Shown: positions 9,235 through 18,371 of the stretch, one piece after another
How the letters are laid out: every line of letters starts with the position of its first letter
How positions within the stretch are numbered: the stretch's first letter is position 1
NCBI RefSeq assembly: GCF_015554145.1
Contig: NZ_JADNHZ010000015.1
Span: 1-64,000, forward strand
Direction: 5' to 3'
DNA: 64,000 nucleotides
Origin: Collinsella aerofaciens
Lineage (GTDB): Bacteria > Actinomycetota > Coriobacteriia > Coriobacteriales > Coriobacteriaceae
The notes under the pieces: generated by a model
Database searches by the model: none
Seen by the model: the letters and a program-made list of their open reading frames with translations, nothing else
What the model was told of the DNA's origin: nothing
Position numbers and translations under genes: made by a program

Positions 9235-10023
9235 CTAATGGCTGGAATAGCAGGTGGTGTGGGCGGCGCGGAAGCGGCAGTGCTCGCGCATGCGGCAGAT
9301 AGTGCAGGTGGGGCGGGTCTGGGCGTCGTGGACTTCGCCGTCGAACAGACCGATCACCGCGGTCACGCTTTTGGTGGGCATGAGCAGGCTGGTGGGCGTG
9401 ACGGTCAGGCCGATGAGCCGCGTGGCGTTGAGCGCATTGACGATCGAGCGCTGGGCCGAGAGCGGGCAGTCGCCGTAGCCGGGACTAAAGCGCCAGTTGC
9501 CGGCGAGTCCGTGTGCGGCGGCCGCAGCCTTAACCTGCTGGTCCATCTGCTCGACGGCGGCTTCTACATAGGCAGAGCATGCGGCGTCGAGCACGGCTCC
9601 CTCCAGGGGCTGCTGGGCTCCCGTGGTGCGCAGACGACGCTCGGCGTCCATGCCGAGGGTGCAGGCCATCAGCGCGGCCATGCGGGCGTCCTTGAGATGT
9701 CGATAGATGTCGCGACCGCGCAGCTCAACGTTGGTGCCGACCAGACGGATGCAAGGCTCTCCCTGCTCGTTCACGCCCGTGGCATCGACGGTAAACACGC
9801 GCCGCACGCCGCGGGGCTCAATGTCCAGCTCAAGGCGCTCGACCACAAGCTCAATACGTCGTGACAGCTCGGGCTCAATCTGCTGGCCGCCGTAACCCAG
9901 ATACCGCAGCATCTCGGCGCGGTCGACACGGGGATGGTGCACAGCATCGACACGGTAAAGCGCCGGCGACGCAAGGTCGGCCGGCACTTCGACAGCGGTT
10001 GTATCGATGTGCGGTTTTTCCAT
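9235..10023 (-). CDS. Methionine synthase reactivation (activation-domain) protein
   Basis: The 262-residue protein resembles the stand-alone MetH activation domain. It has the SAM-binding/activation signature FSPGYGDCPLSAQ followed by L…TPTSLLMPTKSVTAVIG. It ends in a short Cys-rich segment, CTICRMREHCRFR, as in split-MetH partners. The inferred role is reductive methylation of cob(II)alamin bound by the 852-residue MetH encoded next. Its start overlaps the metF stop (TAATG), which argues for translational coupling and a single methyl-branch operon with metF and metH. Confidence 0.85.
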   Translation of the reverse strand: MEKPHIDTTAVEVPADLASPALYRVDAVHHPRVDRAEMLRYLGYGGQQIEPELSRRIELVVERLELDIEPRGVRRVFTVDATGVNEQGEPCIRLVGTNVELRGRDIYRHLKDARMAALMACTLGMDAERRLRTTGAQQPLEGAVLDAACSAYVEAAVEQMDQQVKAAAAAHGLAGNWRFSPGYGDCPLSAQRSIVNALNATRLIGLTVTPTSLLMPTKSVTAVIGLFDGEVHDAQTRPTCTICRMREHCRFRAAHTTCYSSH

Positions 10024-10895
10024 TACCCCAGGCGCTCCATAATGGTCGCGGCGATCGCAGGACGATTCATAGTGTACAGGTGCAGACCGGCGGCACCGTG
10101 CTCCTTAAGGTCGCAAAGCTGACAGGCGGCATAATCTACACCGGCTGCCTGCAGGCTCTCGGGGTCGTTCTCGTACTTGGCGAGAATCTTGATGACGGGG
10201 GAGGGCAGCGACGCGCCGCACATAAAGACCATGCGGCTGATCTGCGACTTGCCCATAAACGGCATGATGCCCGCGGTAATGGGCACGGTGATACCGGCCT
10301 TGTCGGCAAGCTCGCGGAAACGGTAGAAGCACTCGTTATCAAAGAAGAGCTGCGTCACAAAGAAGCTCGCGCCGGCGTCTTGCTTTTGCTTGAGGTGCTC
10401 GATCGAGAGGTTGAGATCCTCGCAGGCAATGTGGCCCTCGGGGTAGGCTGCGGCGCCCACGCAAAAGCCGGCGTCGACGAGCTCGGGGATGAGGTCACGG
10501 GCGTAGGCGTAGTCGGAGGCGGGCTTGTCGTCCTCGGTCGCGCCAGCGGGCAGGTCGCCGCGCAGGGCCAGCACGTTTTCCACGCCGGCCGAGCGATACT
10601 CGTCAATCTTGGCGGCGATATCGGCATGTGTGCGGCCAACGCAGGTGAGGTGCGCTACCGAGGGCGTATCGAATTCGCTCGTAATCATATGTGCGATGGG
10701 GGCGGTGGTGGCACCGTTACCCGAGCCGCCAGCGGAACAAGTGACCGAGACAAAGCTCGGCGAAAGCTTGCACAGGTTGCCCGCCACTTCGCGAGCCGTA
10801 TCGAGGGTAAGCTCACCCTTGGGCGGGAACATCTCAAACGAAACGGGCGTGGTGCCTCGGGATGCTGCCTGCTTAAAAACCTCGTCGACGCGCAT
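10023..10895 (-). CDS. metF: Methylenetetrahydrofolate reductase
   Basis: The 290-residue TIM-barrel flavoprotein reduces 5,10-methylene- to 5-methyl-tetrahydrofolate, the methyl donor for MetH. It has the family start VSFEMFPPK, FVSVTCSAGG, the LALRGD loop and QLFFDN. The start is supported by AAGGAG 6 nt upstream. It is first in a three-gene operon (metF, activation protein, metH) that forms the one-carbon arm of methionine synthesis. I looked upstream for SAM or cobalamin riboswitch features and saw none. Confidence 0.93.
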   Translation of the reverse strand: MRVDEVFKQAASRGTTPVSFEMFPPKGELTLDTAREVAGNLCKLSPSFVSVTCSAGGSGNGATTAPIAHMITSEFDTPSVAHLTCVGRTHADIAAKIDEYRSAGVENVLALRGDLPAGATEDDKPASDYAYARDLIPELVDAGFCVGAAAYPEGHIACEDLNLSIEHLKQKQDAGASFFVTQLFFDNECFYRFRELADKAGITVPITAGIMPFMGKSQISRMVFMCGASLPSPVIKILAKYENDPESLQAAGVDYAACQLCDLKEHGAAGLHLYTMNRPAIAATIMERLG

Positions 10896-11056
10896 ATCGT
10901 GCTCCTTTAGATATTTAGTGCGATGTGTTGTAAGGATTCTACAGCACCACTGTGCCGCGGTGGAGTTTTACTCGCGATTTAGGGATACCAATCAAAGATG
11001 CCTTGCTATCGGCATTTCCTATAGCAGAGCGGCTCATTTTGACACGGGCTATAAAG

Positions 11057-11082
11057 ACTGGTATCTGATGCGAAATACCAGT
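11057..11082. promoter_or_regulatory. Dyad between metF and glnA, possible operator
   Basis: ACTGGTAT and ATACCAGT form perfect 8-bp arms with a 10-nt spacer in the 423-bp divergent gap between metF and glnA. The size and spacing suit a dimeric regulator. Which gene it controls is unknown. Confidence 0.45.
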
Positions 11083-11201
11083 TAATAGAGCTCCATCCCA
11101 AATTGACTACCCTTAAACCATGGGGAGAGGTCTGCAATTTATACAGTTGATTGGCTGTTGAGGGTGGCAACGCCGCCTCGATAGGGTAACCTCATTGATT
11201 G

Positions 11202-11239
11202 GTTTCGCGACAGCAACATAACGGTAATGTCGCGGAAAC
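11202..11239 (+). promoter_or_regulatory. Stem-loop in the glnA leader
   Basis: GTTTCGCGACA pairs with TGTCGCGGAAAC (one bulged G) around a 15-nt loop, about 80 nt before the glnA start. There is no T run, so it may be a leader RNA structure or an operator rather than a terminator. Confidence 0.45.
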
Positions 11240-11318
11240 ACGGCGAGTCTAAGCTATGACTCGTTCGTTAGTAATCAACACCGCTTCTCACGCGGTGCCG
11301 ATACGAAGGGAGTTCCGT

Positions 11319-13406
11319 ATGGCCGAACTTACCGACCGCTTCGGGACCATGGTGTTCTCTGAGGAAGTCATGAAGGACTACCTCCCCAAGGACATTTGGA
11401 AGCGCCTTGCTGCAACCCTCGAGGGCGGTGAGCCGCTCGACCTGGATGTGGCCAACGCCGTTGCCCATGCCATGAAGGTCTGGGCCATCTCCAAGGGCGC
11501 GACGCACTACGCGCACTGGTTCCAGCCGCTTTCGGGCATTACTTCCGAGAAGCACGACAGCTTCTTGGAGCCCAACCACGACGGCACCGCCATTACCAAG
11601 TTTACGGGCAAGAACCTCATCCAGGGCGAGCCCGATGCCTCCAGCTTCCCCAATGGCGGCCTGCGCGCCACCTTCGAGGCCCGTGGCTACACCGCTTGGG
11701 ATCCCACTAGCCCCGCCTTTATCAAGGACGACGTCCTGTGCATCCCCACGGCTTTCTGCTCCTACACGGGCGAGGCCCTAGACAAGAAGACCCCGCTGCT
11801 GCGCTCCATGACCGCGCTCTCGCGTGAGTCCAAGCGCGTTTTGGCGCTGTTTGGCAAGACCCCCAAGAAGGTCGTTCCTTCCGTGGGCGATGAGCAGGAG
11901 TACTTCCTGATCAAGAAGGACGCTTACCGCAAGCGCAAGGACCTGGTCATTACCGGCCGCACCCTCTTTGGCGCCGCTCCCTGCAAGGGCCAGGAGCTCG
12001 AGGAGCACTACTTTGGCGCTATCCGCCCCACCGTCTCGGCCTATATGAAGGATCTGGACGATGAGCTGTGGGCGCTTGGCATTCCCGCCAAGACCAAGCA
12101 CAACGAGGTTGCTCCCTGCCAGCATGAGCTTGCCCCCGTCTATGGCGAAGTCAACGAGGCCATCGACCAGAATCTGGTCATGATGGAGAAGATGAAGCTC
12201 ATCGCCTCCCGCCACGACTTGGTCTGCCTGCTGCACGAGAAGCCCTTTGAGGGCATCAACGGTTCGGGCAAGCACAACAACTGGTCGCTTGGCACCGAGT
12301 CCGAGAACCTGCTCGATCCGGGCGACACCCCGCTCGACAACCTGCAGTTCATCGTCTTCCTCACCGCGGTGATCGAGGCCGTCGATAACTATCAGGAGCT
12401 CCTGCGTGCCTCCGTTGCCTCGGCCGGCAACGACCATCGTCTGGGCGCCAACGAGGCTCCTCCGGCGATTATGTCCATCTTCCTGGGTGACCAGCTTACC
12501 GAGGTCGTCGAGAAGATCATCGATGGCAAGGCTTCCGTCCATGCCACGCGCGGCGTGCTCGACCTGGGCGCCGATACCCTGCCCAAGCTGATGCAGGACA
12601 ACACCGACCGCAACCGCACCTCCCCGTTTGCCTTCACCGGCAATAAGTTCGAGTTCCGTGCCTGCGGCTCCGAGCAGAACGTCTCCGACTCCAACCTGGT
12701 GCTCGATGCCGCCGTGGCCAAGTCGCTCAAGTCCTTCGCCGACGCACTCGAGGGTACGCCCGAGGATGAGTTCCAGGACGCTGCGCTCGAGTACTGCAAG
12801 AAGGTCCTGACCGATCACCAGCGCATCCTGTTCTCCGGCGACGGTTACTCCGACGAGTGGCCCATCGAGGCCGAGAAGCGCGGCCTTGCCAACAACAAGA
12901 CCACGGCCGACGCTCTTCCCGCCTTTGTTTCCGATAAGGCCATTGCGCTCTTTGAGGAGACGGGCGTCCTGACCAAGGCCGAGGCTCAGTGCCGCTATGA
13001 CTGCAAGCTCGAGAAGTACAACAAGCTCATGAACATCGAGGCTACCACGATGGTTCGCGAGGCGCGTCGTACCTATCGCCCGGTCATTACCGCCTATGCC
13101 ACCAAGGTCGCTAAGGGCCTTGAGACTATTCGTGCCGCCGGTGCTGAGGCCGCCATGCAGTGCGAGCAGAACACGCTCAACAAGCTCTGCAACGGTATCA
13201 CCGCCATCAACGACTCCATCAAGGCGCTCGACGCCGTACATCAGAAGGCCGAGGCTCTCGATGGCCAGGAGCAGGCCAACGTATACGCGCACGAGGTCGT
13301 TCCCGCTATGGATACGCTGCGCGCCGCCGTGGATGCCATGGAGGAGATCGTGGCCGCCGACTACTGGCCGGTCCCGACCTACGACGACATCCTGTTCTAC
13401 GTGTAG
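11319..13406 (+). CDS. glnN: Type III glutamine synthetase
   Basis: Makes glutamine from glutamate, ammonia and ATP. The 695-residue length and motifs are those of GSIII rather than the 450-470-residue [47 protein letters not shown] (ATP region) and [17 protein letters not shown] helical C-terminal extension rich in Ala and Glu closes the protein, as in the family. The ATG at 11319 follows AGGGAG by 6 nt; the frame is open upstream to 11256 but without a site. It is monocistronic, with a strong terminator. The leader has a dyad and a stem-loop that may serve nitrogen regulation. Confidence 0.93.
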   Translation: MAELTDRFGTMVFSEEVMKDYLPKDIWKRLAATLEGGEPLDLDVANAVAHAMKVWAISKGATHYAHWFQPLSGITSEKHDSFLEPNHDGTAITKFTGKNLIQGEPDASSFPNGGLRATFEARGYTAWDPTSPAFIKDDVLCIPTAFCSYTGEALDKKTPLLRSMTALSRESKRVLALFGKTPKKVVPSVGDEQEYFLIKKDAYRKRKDLVITGRTLFGAAPCKGQELEEHYFGAIRPTVSAYMKDLDDELWALGIPAKTKHNEVAPCQHELAPVYGEVNEAIDQNLVMMEKMKLIASRHDLVCLLHEKPFEGINGSGKHNNWSLGTESENLLDPGDTPLDNLQFIVFLTAVIEAVDNYQELLRASVASAGNDHRLGANEAPPAIMSIFLGDQLTEVVEKIIDGKASVHATRGVLDLGADTLPKLMQDNTDRNRTSPFAFTGNKFEFRACGSEQNVSDSNLVLDAAVAKSLKSFADALEGTPEDEFQDAALEYCKKVLTDHQRILFSGDGYSDEWPIEAEKRGLANNKTTADALPAFVSDKAIALFEETGVLTKAEAQCRYDCKLEKYNKLMNIEATTMVREARRTYRPVITAYATKVAKGLETIRAAGAEAAMQCEQNTLNKLCNGITAINDSIKALDAVHQKAEALDGQEQANVYAHEVVPAMDTLRAAVDAMEEIVAADYWPVPTYDDILFYV

Positions 13407-13436
13407 AGCGTAACCGACATATCGTCACGGTATTGA

Positions 13437-13470
13437 GCCGGGGTCCGCATCGCGCGGGCCCCGGCTATTT
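13437..13470 (+). terminator. Terminator of glutamine synthetase gene
   Basis: GCCGGGGTCCGC pairs with GCGGGCCCCGGC, followed by TATTTGTTT. It lies 30 nt after the stop codon. Confidence 0.8.
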
Positions 13471-13529
13471 GTTTGCGAAGGACGCTTTGGATCCCGCTTT
13501 GCAACTGATTCGCCCACGCAATAAGGGGT

Positions 13530-13750
13530 CGTGGGCAAAAAACGTCAAATATGAGTACTGTCACAAGCCCTGTAGCATTATCTTTTTGCAAAATATGCAG
13601 TGTTACGCAACATATGTCCAAGTACTTAGCTGATAAACGCCTGCAATTCTTCCGCCGTAGGACGCCTTGTGTCCAAATCGCCCTCTGATGGCATGAAATC
13701 GCTGTTACTAAATTGGTAACAGTACTCATATTTGCTATTTTTTGTCCACG
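13530..13750. repeat. Pair of inverted 32-nt boxes (28/32 identical)
   Basis: Positions 13530-13561 and the reverse complement of 13719-13750 match at 28 of 32 positions and share an exact core, CAAATATGAGTACTGT. Short open frames cross both boxes, but none has a ribosome site or a recognisable domain. The stretch 13471-13810 has no supported gene. It looks like an interspersed repeat placed twice in opposite orientation. Confidence 0.65.
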
Positions 13751-13810
13751 GGCCCTTGGATGACAGTGTGATTTTATGCCTTCGGGGTTCGAATCTCGGC
13801 GTTGGAGAAG

Positions 13811-13842
13811 AAAAAAGCCCGTCACCGCAAGGGTAACGGGCT
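13811..13842 (-). terminator. Terminator of tRNA-Glu
   Basis: Read on the minus strand, AGCCCGT…ACGGGCT with an inner pairing of TACC and GGTG is followed by TTTTTT, 13 nt after the tRNA CCA end. Confidence 0.8.
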
Positions 13843-13854
13843 TTGCATTTCAAA

Positions 13855-13931
13855 TGGTGCCCCCAGCGGGATTCGAACCCGCGATATCCACCTTGAAAGG
13901 GTGGCGTCCTTGGCCGCTAGACGATGGGGAC
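13855..13931 (-). tRNA. tRNA-Glu(TTC), CCA encoded
   Basis: The minus strand folds as a complete cloverleaf. The acceptor GTCCCCA pairs with TGGGGGC; the anticodon stem-loop is CCACC-CTTTCAA-GGTGG with anticodon TTC; the T arm is GCGGG-TTCGAAT-CCCGC. The 3' ACCA is encoded. A terminator follows at once, so it is a single-gene transcript. No integration scar is visible at its 3' end. Confidence 0.95.
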
Positions 13932-13990
13932 AGCGGGAAAGAGTATAGCAGACTTTTTTGCCGGCGCGTATATCGTTGGCAAACTGGAAA

Positions 13991-14025
13991 ACCACCACAA
14001 AGGTGCCTGTCCCCTTTGTGGTGGT
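13991..14025. repeat. REP-like palindrome
   Basis: Perfect 13-bp arms ACCACCACAAAGG and complement around TGCCTGTCC. It lies just after the stop of MurT-GatD and could also stop transcription. Its CCTGTCC core recurs in the palindrome at 21331. Confidence 0.65.
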
Positions 14026-14031
14026 GAGGTG

Positions 14032-16206
14032 CTAGGGGAGGAGCTTCATGGCGGCGTCGTGGGCGGCGTGCTCGTAGGTGTCGTCGAGGGGCTTGAGCGG
14101 CAGCAGGGCGGCGGCCTGTGCATCGCCACGGCGCTCGAGGGCATGGGCGATCAACCAGTCGGCGAGCTCGGGGTTCTTGGGCAGCGCCGGGCCATGCAGG
14201 TACGTGCCGATGACGCCCTTGTAGATCAGGCCCTCAAAGCCATCGTCGCCGTTGTTGCCGGTGCCCGTGACGACGGACGTTCCGAGCGGCGTGGCATCGG
14301 CGTCCAAAAGCGTGCGGCCGCCATGGTTCTCGAATCCCACAAAGGGCTCAGGTGCCAGGTCGGTTTTGACGGCTACGTTGCCGATCAGGCGGTCGGAGCC
14401 GCGTACGGTTTCGGCGGCAATGACCCCCAGACCCTCAATGCGATCCTCGCCCATATAGTACGAACGGCCGAGCAGCTGATAGCTGCCACAGATGGCGAGC
14501 AGCGAGCCGCCATCCTCAACATAGGATGCGACCTTGTCTTTTTGGGCGAGCAGCTCGTGTGCCACGGCTAGCTGGTCGCGGTCGGAGCCGCCACCCATCA
14601 TGACGATATCGGCATCGGTGAGATCGAGTGACTCGCCCATACGGACCTCGTCCACGCGAACGGGGATGCCGCGCCAGGCGCAGCGACGCTCGAGGGCGAT
14701 AACGTTGCCGCCGTCGCCGTAGAGGTTGAGGGCATCGGGGTACAGGTAGACGATGCGCAGCGGGCGCGAAAGCTCGACTGGCGCGATGCCGACGGGGACG
14801 GCACTGCCATCGGCACACGTTGCAGCGCGGGCAGCAACCGTGGCTGCATCGGCACCCTTCAGCCCATCGAGTTCTTTGACCAGCGGCGGGAAGGCCGTGT
14901 AGTTGGCGACGGCATAGAAAGTGTCGCCTGCGGCTTCATCCGCAACGGCGCCAATTGCCTGCGCGACGTCCGAGATAATCGCGGCATCGATGCCGGCGTA
15001 CTTGAGGCGTACCTGCATGTCGTGCGCACGCGTGCCTCCGGCAAAGGCGACAAGACCCGGTGTGTCGGCGATGCGCTCGAAGTCGACGTCGTAGATCCAC
15101 GAGACATCGTGGCCGTCGGCGTCGTTGTCGTTCAGGAAGAAGGCGCAGAGCCTGCCGCCTGCCGTTTTAATGGACTGGATCTGGCGATCGAAGCCCACGG
15201 GATTTTTGGCCAGGTTTGCCTCGACGGTACGGCCGGCGATCTCCCAGCGGCCCATACGTCCGCCGGCGGGGACGTAGGCATCGAGCGTAGGCTGTAGAAA
15301 CGCCGTGTCCACGCCCAACTCGCGTGCGGCAAAGAAGGCGGCGGCAACGTTATAGACCATGTGCAGACCGTTGTAGCGTGTGGCGATGTGTACGGCAGCC
15401 GCGTCGGGCGCAGATCCAAAGACCAGGTCGAAGCCGTAGCCGTCGCAGCCGAGCTTCACGCCCGTCACACGGCGGACCAGTGCGGGGCGTGCCCAACCGC
15501 ACGAGGGGCAATGGTATGCGCCAAGCTGGCCGTATTGCACGTAGTCATACTCCAGCGGCGCGTTGCACTGTGAGCAAAAGCGCGAGTCGCTAATACGGTC
15601 GGACTCGGTGTTGGTGGCGCCGTCGATGCCAAAGGCGATGCTTGCATTGGGAACGCGTGCGGCGATCGCGGCACACAGCGGGTCGTCTGCGTTGTAGATG
15701 AGCGTTGTTGCCGGCGAAAGCTCCAACGCATGGGCGATGACCTCCTGGGTGTGATCGATCTCGCCATAGCGATCTAGCTGGTCGCGGAACAGGTTGAGCA
15801 GCACGAAGTACGTCGGCTTGAGCTTGGGCAGAACGCGTACGGTGTAAAGCTCATCGCACTCAAAAACGCCCACGCGCTTGCCACCGGCTCGCTTGAGGCC
15901 GCTGCGCGCCTCGAGCAGTGCGCCCACCACGCCCGGCTCCATGTTGTTGCCGGCGCGGTTGCATACCACGGTGGCGCCGCTGGCGGCAACGGCGTCGGCG
16001 ATGAGGTTGGAGGTGGTGGTCTTGCCGTTGGTGCCGGTGATCACCACGCTGCGGTCGACAAGGGCAGCGAGGTCGCTCAGCAACTCGGGGTCGATCTTCA
16101 TGGCGATGCGGCCGGGAAGCACGCCACCCTGGCGCTTAAGGACGGAGCGCAGCCCCCAGCGAGCGATATCGCTCGAGGTGCAGGCAAGAGATGAGCGGAG
16201 GTTCAT
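14032..16206 (-). CDS. murT-gatD: Fused lipid II isoglutaminyl synthase (MurT-GatD)
   Basis: Amidates the D-glutamate of lipid II to D-isoglutamine, a Gram-positive cell-wall step normally done by two proteins. Residues 1 to about 470 are MurT: P-loop TGTNGKTTTS (57-66), LFRDQLDRYGEID, a zinc ribbon CSQCN…CPSCGW and NDNDADGHDVSW with the likely catalytic Asp. From about 484 comes GatD, a class I-like glutamine amidotransferase: RIVYLYPDALNLYGDGGN, the nucleophile in LLAICGSYQLLG (near 571) and His in TYLHGPALPKNPELAD (near 670). A single open frame of 724 residues joins them without a stop. It is preceded by two helical-repeat genes on the same strand, 45 nt away, so it may be co-transcribed with them. 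Confidence 0.92.
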   Translation of the reverse strand: MNLRSSLACTSSDIARWGLRSVLKRQGGVLPGRIAMKIDPELLSDLAALVDRSVVITGTNGKTTTSNLIADAVAASGATVVCNRAGNNMEPGVVGALLEARSGLKRAGGKRVGVFECDELYTVRVLPKLKPTYFVLLNLFRDQLDRYGEIDHTQEVIAHALELSPATTLIYNADDPLCAAIAARVPNASIAFGIDGATNTESDRISDSRFCSQCNAPLEYDYVQYGQLGAYHCPSCGWARPALVRRVTGVKLGCDGYGFDLVFGSAPDAAAVHIATRYNGLHMVYNVAAAFFAARELGVDTAFLQPTLDAYVPAGGRMGRWEIAGRTVEANLAKNPVGFDRQIQSIKTAGGRLCAFFLNDNDADGHDVSWIYDVDFERIADTPGLVAFAGGTRAHDMQVRLKYAGIDAAIISDVAQAIGAVADEAAGDTFYAVANYTAFPPLVKELDGLKGADAATVAARAATCADGSAVPVGIAPVELSRPLRIVYLYPDALNLYGDGGNVIALERRCAWRGIPVRVDEVRMGESLDLTDADIVMMGGGSDRDQLAVAHELLAQKDKVASYVEDGGSLLAICGSYQLLGRSYYMGEDRIEGLGVIAAETVRGSDRLIGNVAVKTDLAPEPFVGFENHGGRTLLDADATPLGTSVVTGTGNNGDDGFEGLIYKGVIGTYLHGPALPKNPELADWLIAHALERRGDAQAAALLPLKPLDDTYEHAAHDAAMKLLP

Positions 16207-16251
16207 GAAACCGTTCCTAACGTAAACGACATGGTCGGGTCGAGTGCGTCA

Positions 16252-17295
16252 CTAAAAACCGTAGCGGCGCGCAAATTCCTGGGCAAGCTGCGACACGTCT
16301 TCGCAGGCATTGGCCCAGGGGGCAAAGTCGGGAGTGTCCGAGATAATACCGTCCGCTTCCCAAACGGCCTGGTGCGAAAGATCCCAGGGATCGTGTGGCT
16401 CGGGCCGGCAGGGAAGGTACGGTGTCTGGTACATGGGGTTCAGTAAGAAGAACGCACCGCCCTCGCAACGGTTGGCAAACTCACGCAGCGCGCGTGTCGC
16501 CGGGCGCATCTTGTTTGTTTTGAACAGCAGAATCGTGCGGGCGAGCAGATACCAAGGAGAGTTCTCGAGCGCGTCAGCCCCGATCTCTTCCTCGAGCTGG
16601 TGGGCCAGGGCAAAAAAGCCGTCCTGGTCTTCCAGGCGAGCGAGGGCGAGCAACACGGTGCCTGCGGCTCGGGTGGGGTAGCCTTCCGCCTTAAGAACAC
16701 GGCGGGCGTAGTTGGCGGCAGCACGGTAGCGAGCGCTCGCCATGCACAGCTGCGAGATGGCCTCGAGTGTGTGAAGCCACCCGATAAGAGCCGGCTCGCT
16801 CACGGTGAGCTCTGCCGCCGTCACACCGTCCGTCAAAACCTTATTGGCCCAGTAGTGCGGGGCTTCCATGTCGAACCCGGGCACGCTTTGCTGCAGGTAA
16901 TCGGTTGTGGTCGCCTCGAGCTTCATCAGGTCGCCCAGGCAGGCGTCAACGGGCGTGTCAGCCAGGATGATGGCGAGCAGCTGGGCATCGAGGACATACG
17001 CATCGACGCGGACAATCTTGAGCAGCTCATCGCGCATGTCGTCGAACAGACGATTGCGCGTCTGCTCGAATTCCTCGTCGCTGCCCATGTCCTCGATGCG
17101 ATGGAGCTCGTCGAGCAGGTGGCGATGAACACCGGCATAGGACAGCAGCGCCTGGGCATGCTCGGACTGCGCGTACTTTTGGGGATTCGCGCTAATGTCG
17201 TTATGGACAAGCTCGCGTGCTGCATCGGTGAGCTCGGGGTGCGACGCAACGTAGGCGCGCTCCAGGTAGGCGGGGATGTAGACGCTCGGATCCAT
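16252..17295 (-). CDS. Helical-repeat (TPR-like) protein, function unknown
   Basis: The 347-residue acidic protein has no signal peptide and is predicted all-helical, with TPR-like stretches such as RYRAAANYARRVLKAEGYP and LLALARLEDQDGFFALAHQLEEE. It begins on the stop codon of the preceding gene (TAATG), and the two proteins share overall character and size, so they may be distant paralogues acting together. Its C-terminus (DPWDLSHQAVWEADGI) carries no motif I recognise. MurT-GatD follows 45 nt later. I do not recognise a specific family. Confidence 0.7.
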   Translation of the reverse strand: MDPSVYIPAYLERAYVASHPELTDAARELVHNDISANPQKYAQSEHAQALLSYAGVHRHLLDELHRIEDMGSDEEFEQTRNRLFDDMRDELLKIVRVDAYVLDAQLLAIILADTPVDACLGDLMKLEATTTDYLQQSVPGFDMEAPHYWANKVLTDGVTAAELTVSEPALIGWLHTLEAISQLCMASARYRAAANYARRVLKAEGYPTRAAGTVLLALARLEDQDGFFALAHQLEEEIGADALENSPWYLLARTILLFKTNKMRPATRALREFANRCEGGAFFLLNPMYQTPYLPCRPEPHDPWDLSHQAVWEADGIISDTPDFAPWANACEDVSQLAQEFARRYGF

Positions 17296-18371
17296 TAGAG
17301 GTCTCCTCCCTTAAACGGCAAACCCTGCTCGGCCGCCCGCAGTATGCGCTCATCGATTTGGGAACGCACGATATCGTTGGTGGCGACCCAGGCGGCAAAG
17401 CTGGCGTTGTCGGGGGCGCCCAGGCCCTCCTGCAGTACCGGCGTCGCCTCGGATAGCGCAAGGACAAGCTCGTCGGTGGAGCCCGCACCCACGTTGACGC
17501 GGGCATAGACGCCATCGGGAAACTCGGTTTGGAAGTAGAGCGCCTCGGCCGCGTGCGGACACGAGCGTGCAAGGATACGCAGGTAGTGCTCGGCACCCTC
17601 GTAGTCCAGCTCGCGCCAGGCTGCGCTCATCAGTGCGATGAGCGTCCACGGGTCCAAGTCGCGCTCCGCATCTTTGGGGCGGCGGCGCAGCGGGGTATTC
17701 GCGAGGTACGGCACGGAGTGGGCAGAGCGAAAGCGCTTGAGCTCCTCGGCGGGGTATTCGAGCTTTGCCATGGCGAGCATCGCGGTGTGGCGGACACCAG
17801 CGGGGTCGTTGGGCGCAAAGTCCAAGCTGCGGTTTGCGGCTTCGAGCGACATGCGGTAGCGGCCGCTAATGAGGGCGCGCGACGCAAGGCCGGCAAGCCA
17901 GCGCAGGTAGGGACGGCGGGTCAGGTCGCCTGCGGCCTCACGCTCGTAGGGGTCTTGCGCCGAGGCGATCTTGAGCGCCAGGTCGTGCTCGACCTCATCG
18001 CACTTGGACACCAGGTACTGTACGTATTCCTCGTTGGATTCGGCGGTGAGTGCCGTCAGCATGCGCTGGGCGTCCCAGTTGGCCGGATCGAGTGCGGCGG
18101 CCTCGCGAAGCATGTTCTCGGCAGCGGCCTCTTCCTGCTCGGCCTGGGCATCGTCGGGGATAAAGGGAATGCGGTAGTCGACAGCCTCGACCACCTTGGC
18201 AATGAGGTGCCCGGCGCGGTCGCGGTCGTGCACGATGAGCGGTGCGGGGTTGCGGGTGAATTGTTCCATCAGACGCTCTACGGCGGCAGCGTCGGTGAGC
18301 GGGATATTGTCGCGGCGCAAGGCCTCAAGAACGAGGCGATGGCAATCCTCTTGAATGGGATCGAATGCCAT
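17295..18371 (-). CDS. Helical-repeat (TPR-like) protein, function unknown
   Basis: A 358-residue soluble protein from the ATG at 18371, chosen for GGAGG 4 nt upstream; a longer frame reaches 18401 without a site. Helical repeats are suggested by LREAAALDPANWDAQRMLTAL and YRMSLEAANRSLDFAPNDPAG, typical TPR-like spacing of Ala, Leu and Pro. The N-terminus (AFDPIQEDCHRLVLEAL) has no signal. It is translationally coupled to the next gene by TAATG. The pair may be a scaffold, but nothing in the sequence gives an enzymatic role. Confidence 0.7.
   Translation of the reverse strand: MAFDPIQEDCHRLVLEALRRDNIPLTDAAAVERLMEQFTRNPAPLIVHDRDRAGHLIAKVVEAVDYRIPFIPDDAQAEQEEAAAENMLREAAALDPANWDAQRMLTALTAESNEEYVQYLVSKCDEVEHDLALKIASAQDPYEREAAGDLTRRPYLRWLAGLASRALISGRYRMSLEAANRSLDFAPNDPAGVRHTAMLAMAKLEYPAEELKRFRSAHSVPYLANTPLRRRPKDAERDLDPWTLIALMSAAWRELDYEGAEHYLRILARSCPHAAEALYFQTEFPDGVYARVNVGAGSTDELVLALSEATPVLQEGLGAPDNASFAAWVATNDIVRSQIDERILRAAEQGLPFKGGDL

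Noticed and set aside
10896-11056. Possible cobalamin or SAM riboswitch before metF
   Set aside because: No B12 box or S-box core could be aligned in the leader on the minus strand.
13785-13806. A T-arm-like sequence (GGTTCGAATCTCGG) suggesting a second tRNA or tRNA fragment
   Set aside because: The stem pairs poorly and no acceptor, D or anticodon arm can be found around it. At most it is a scrap of a tRNA 3' end.
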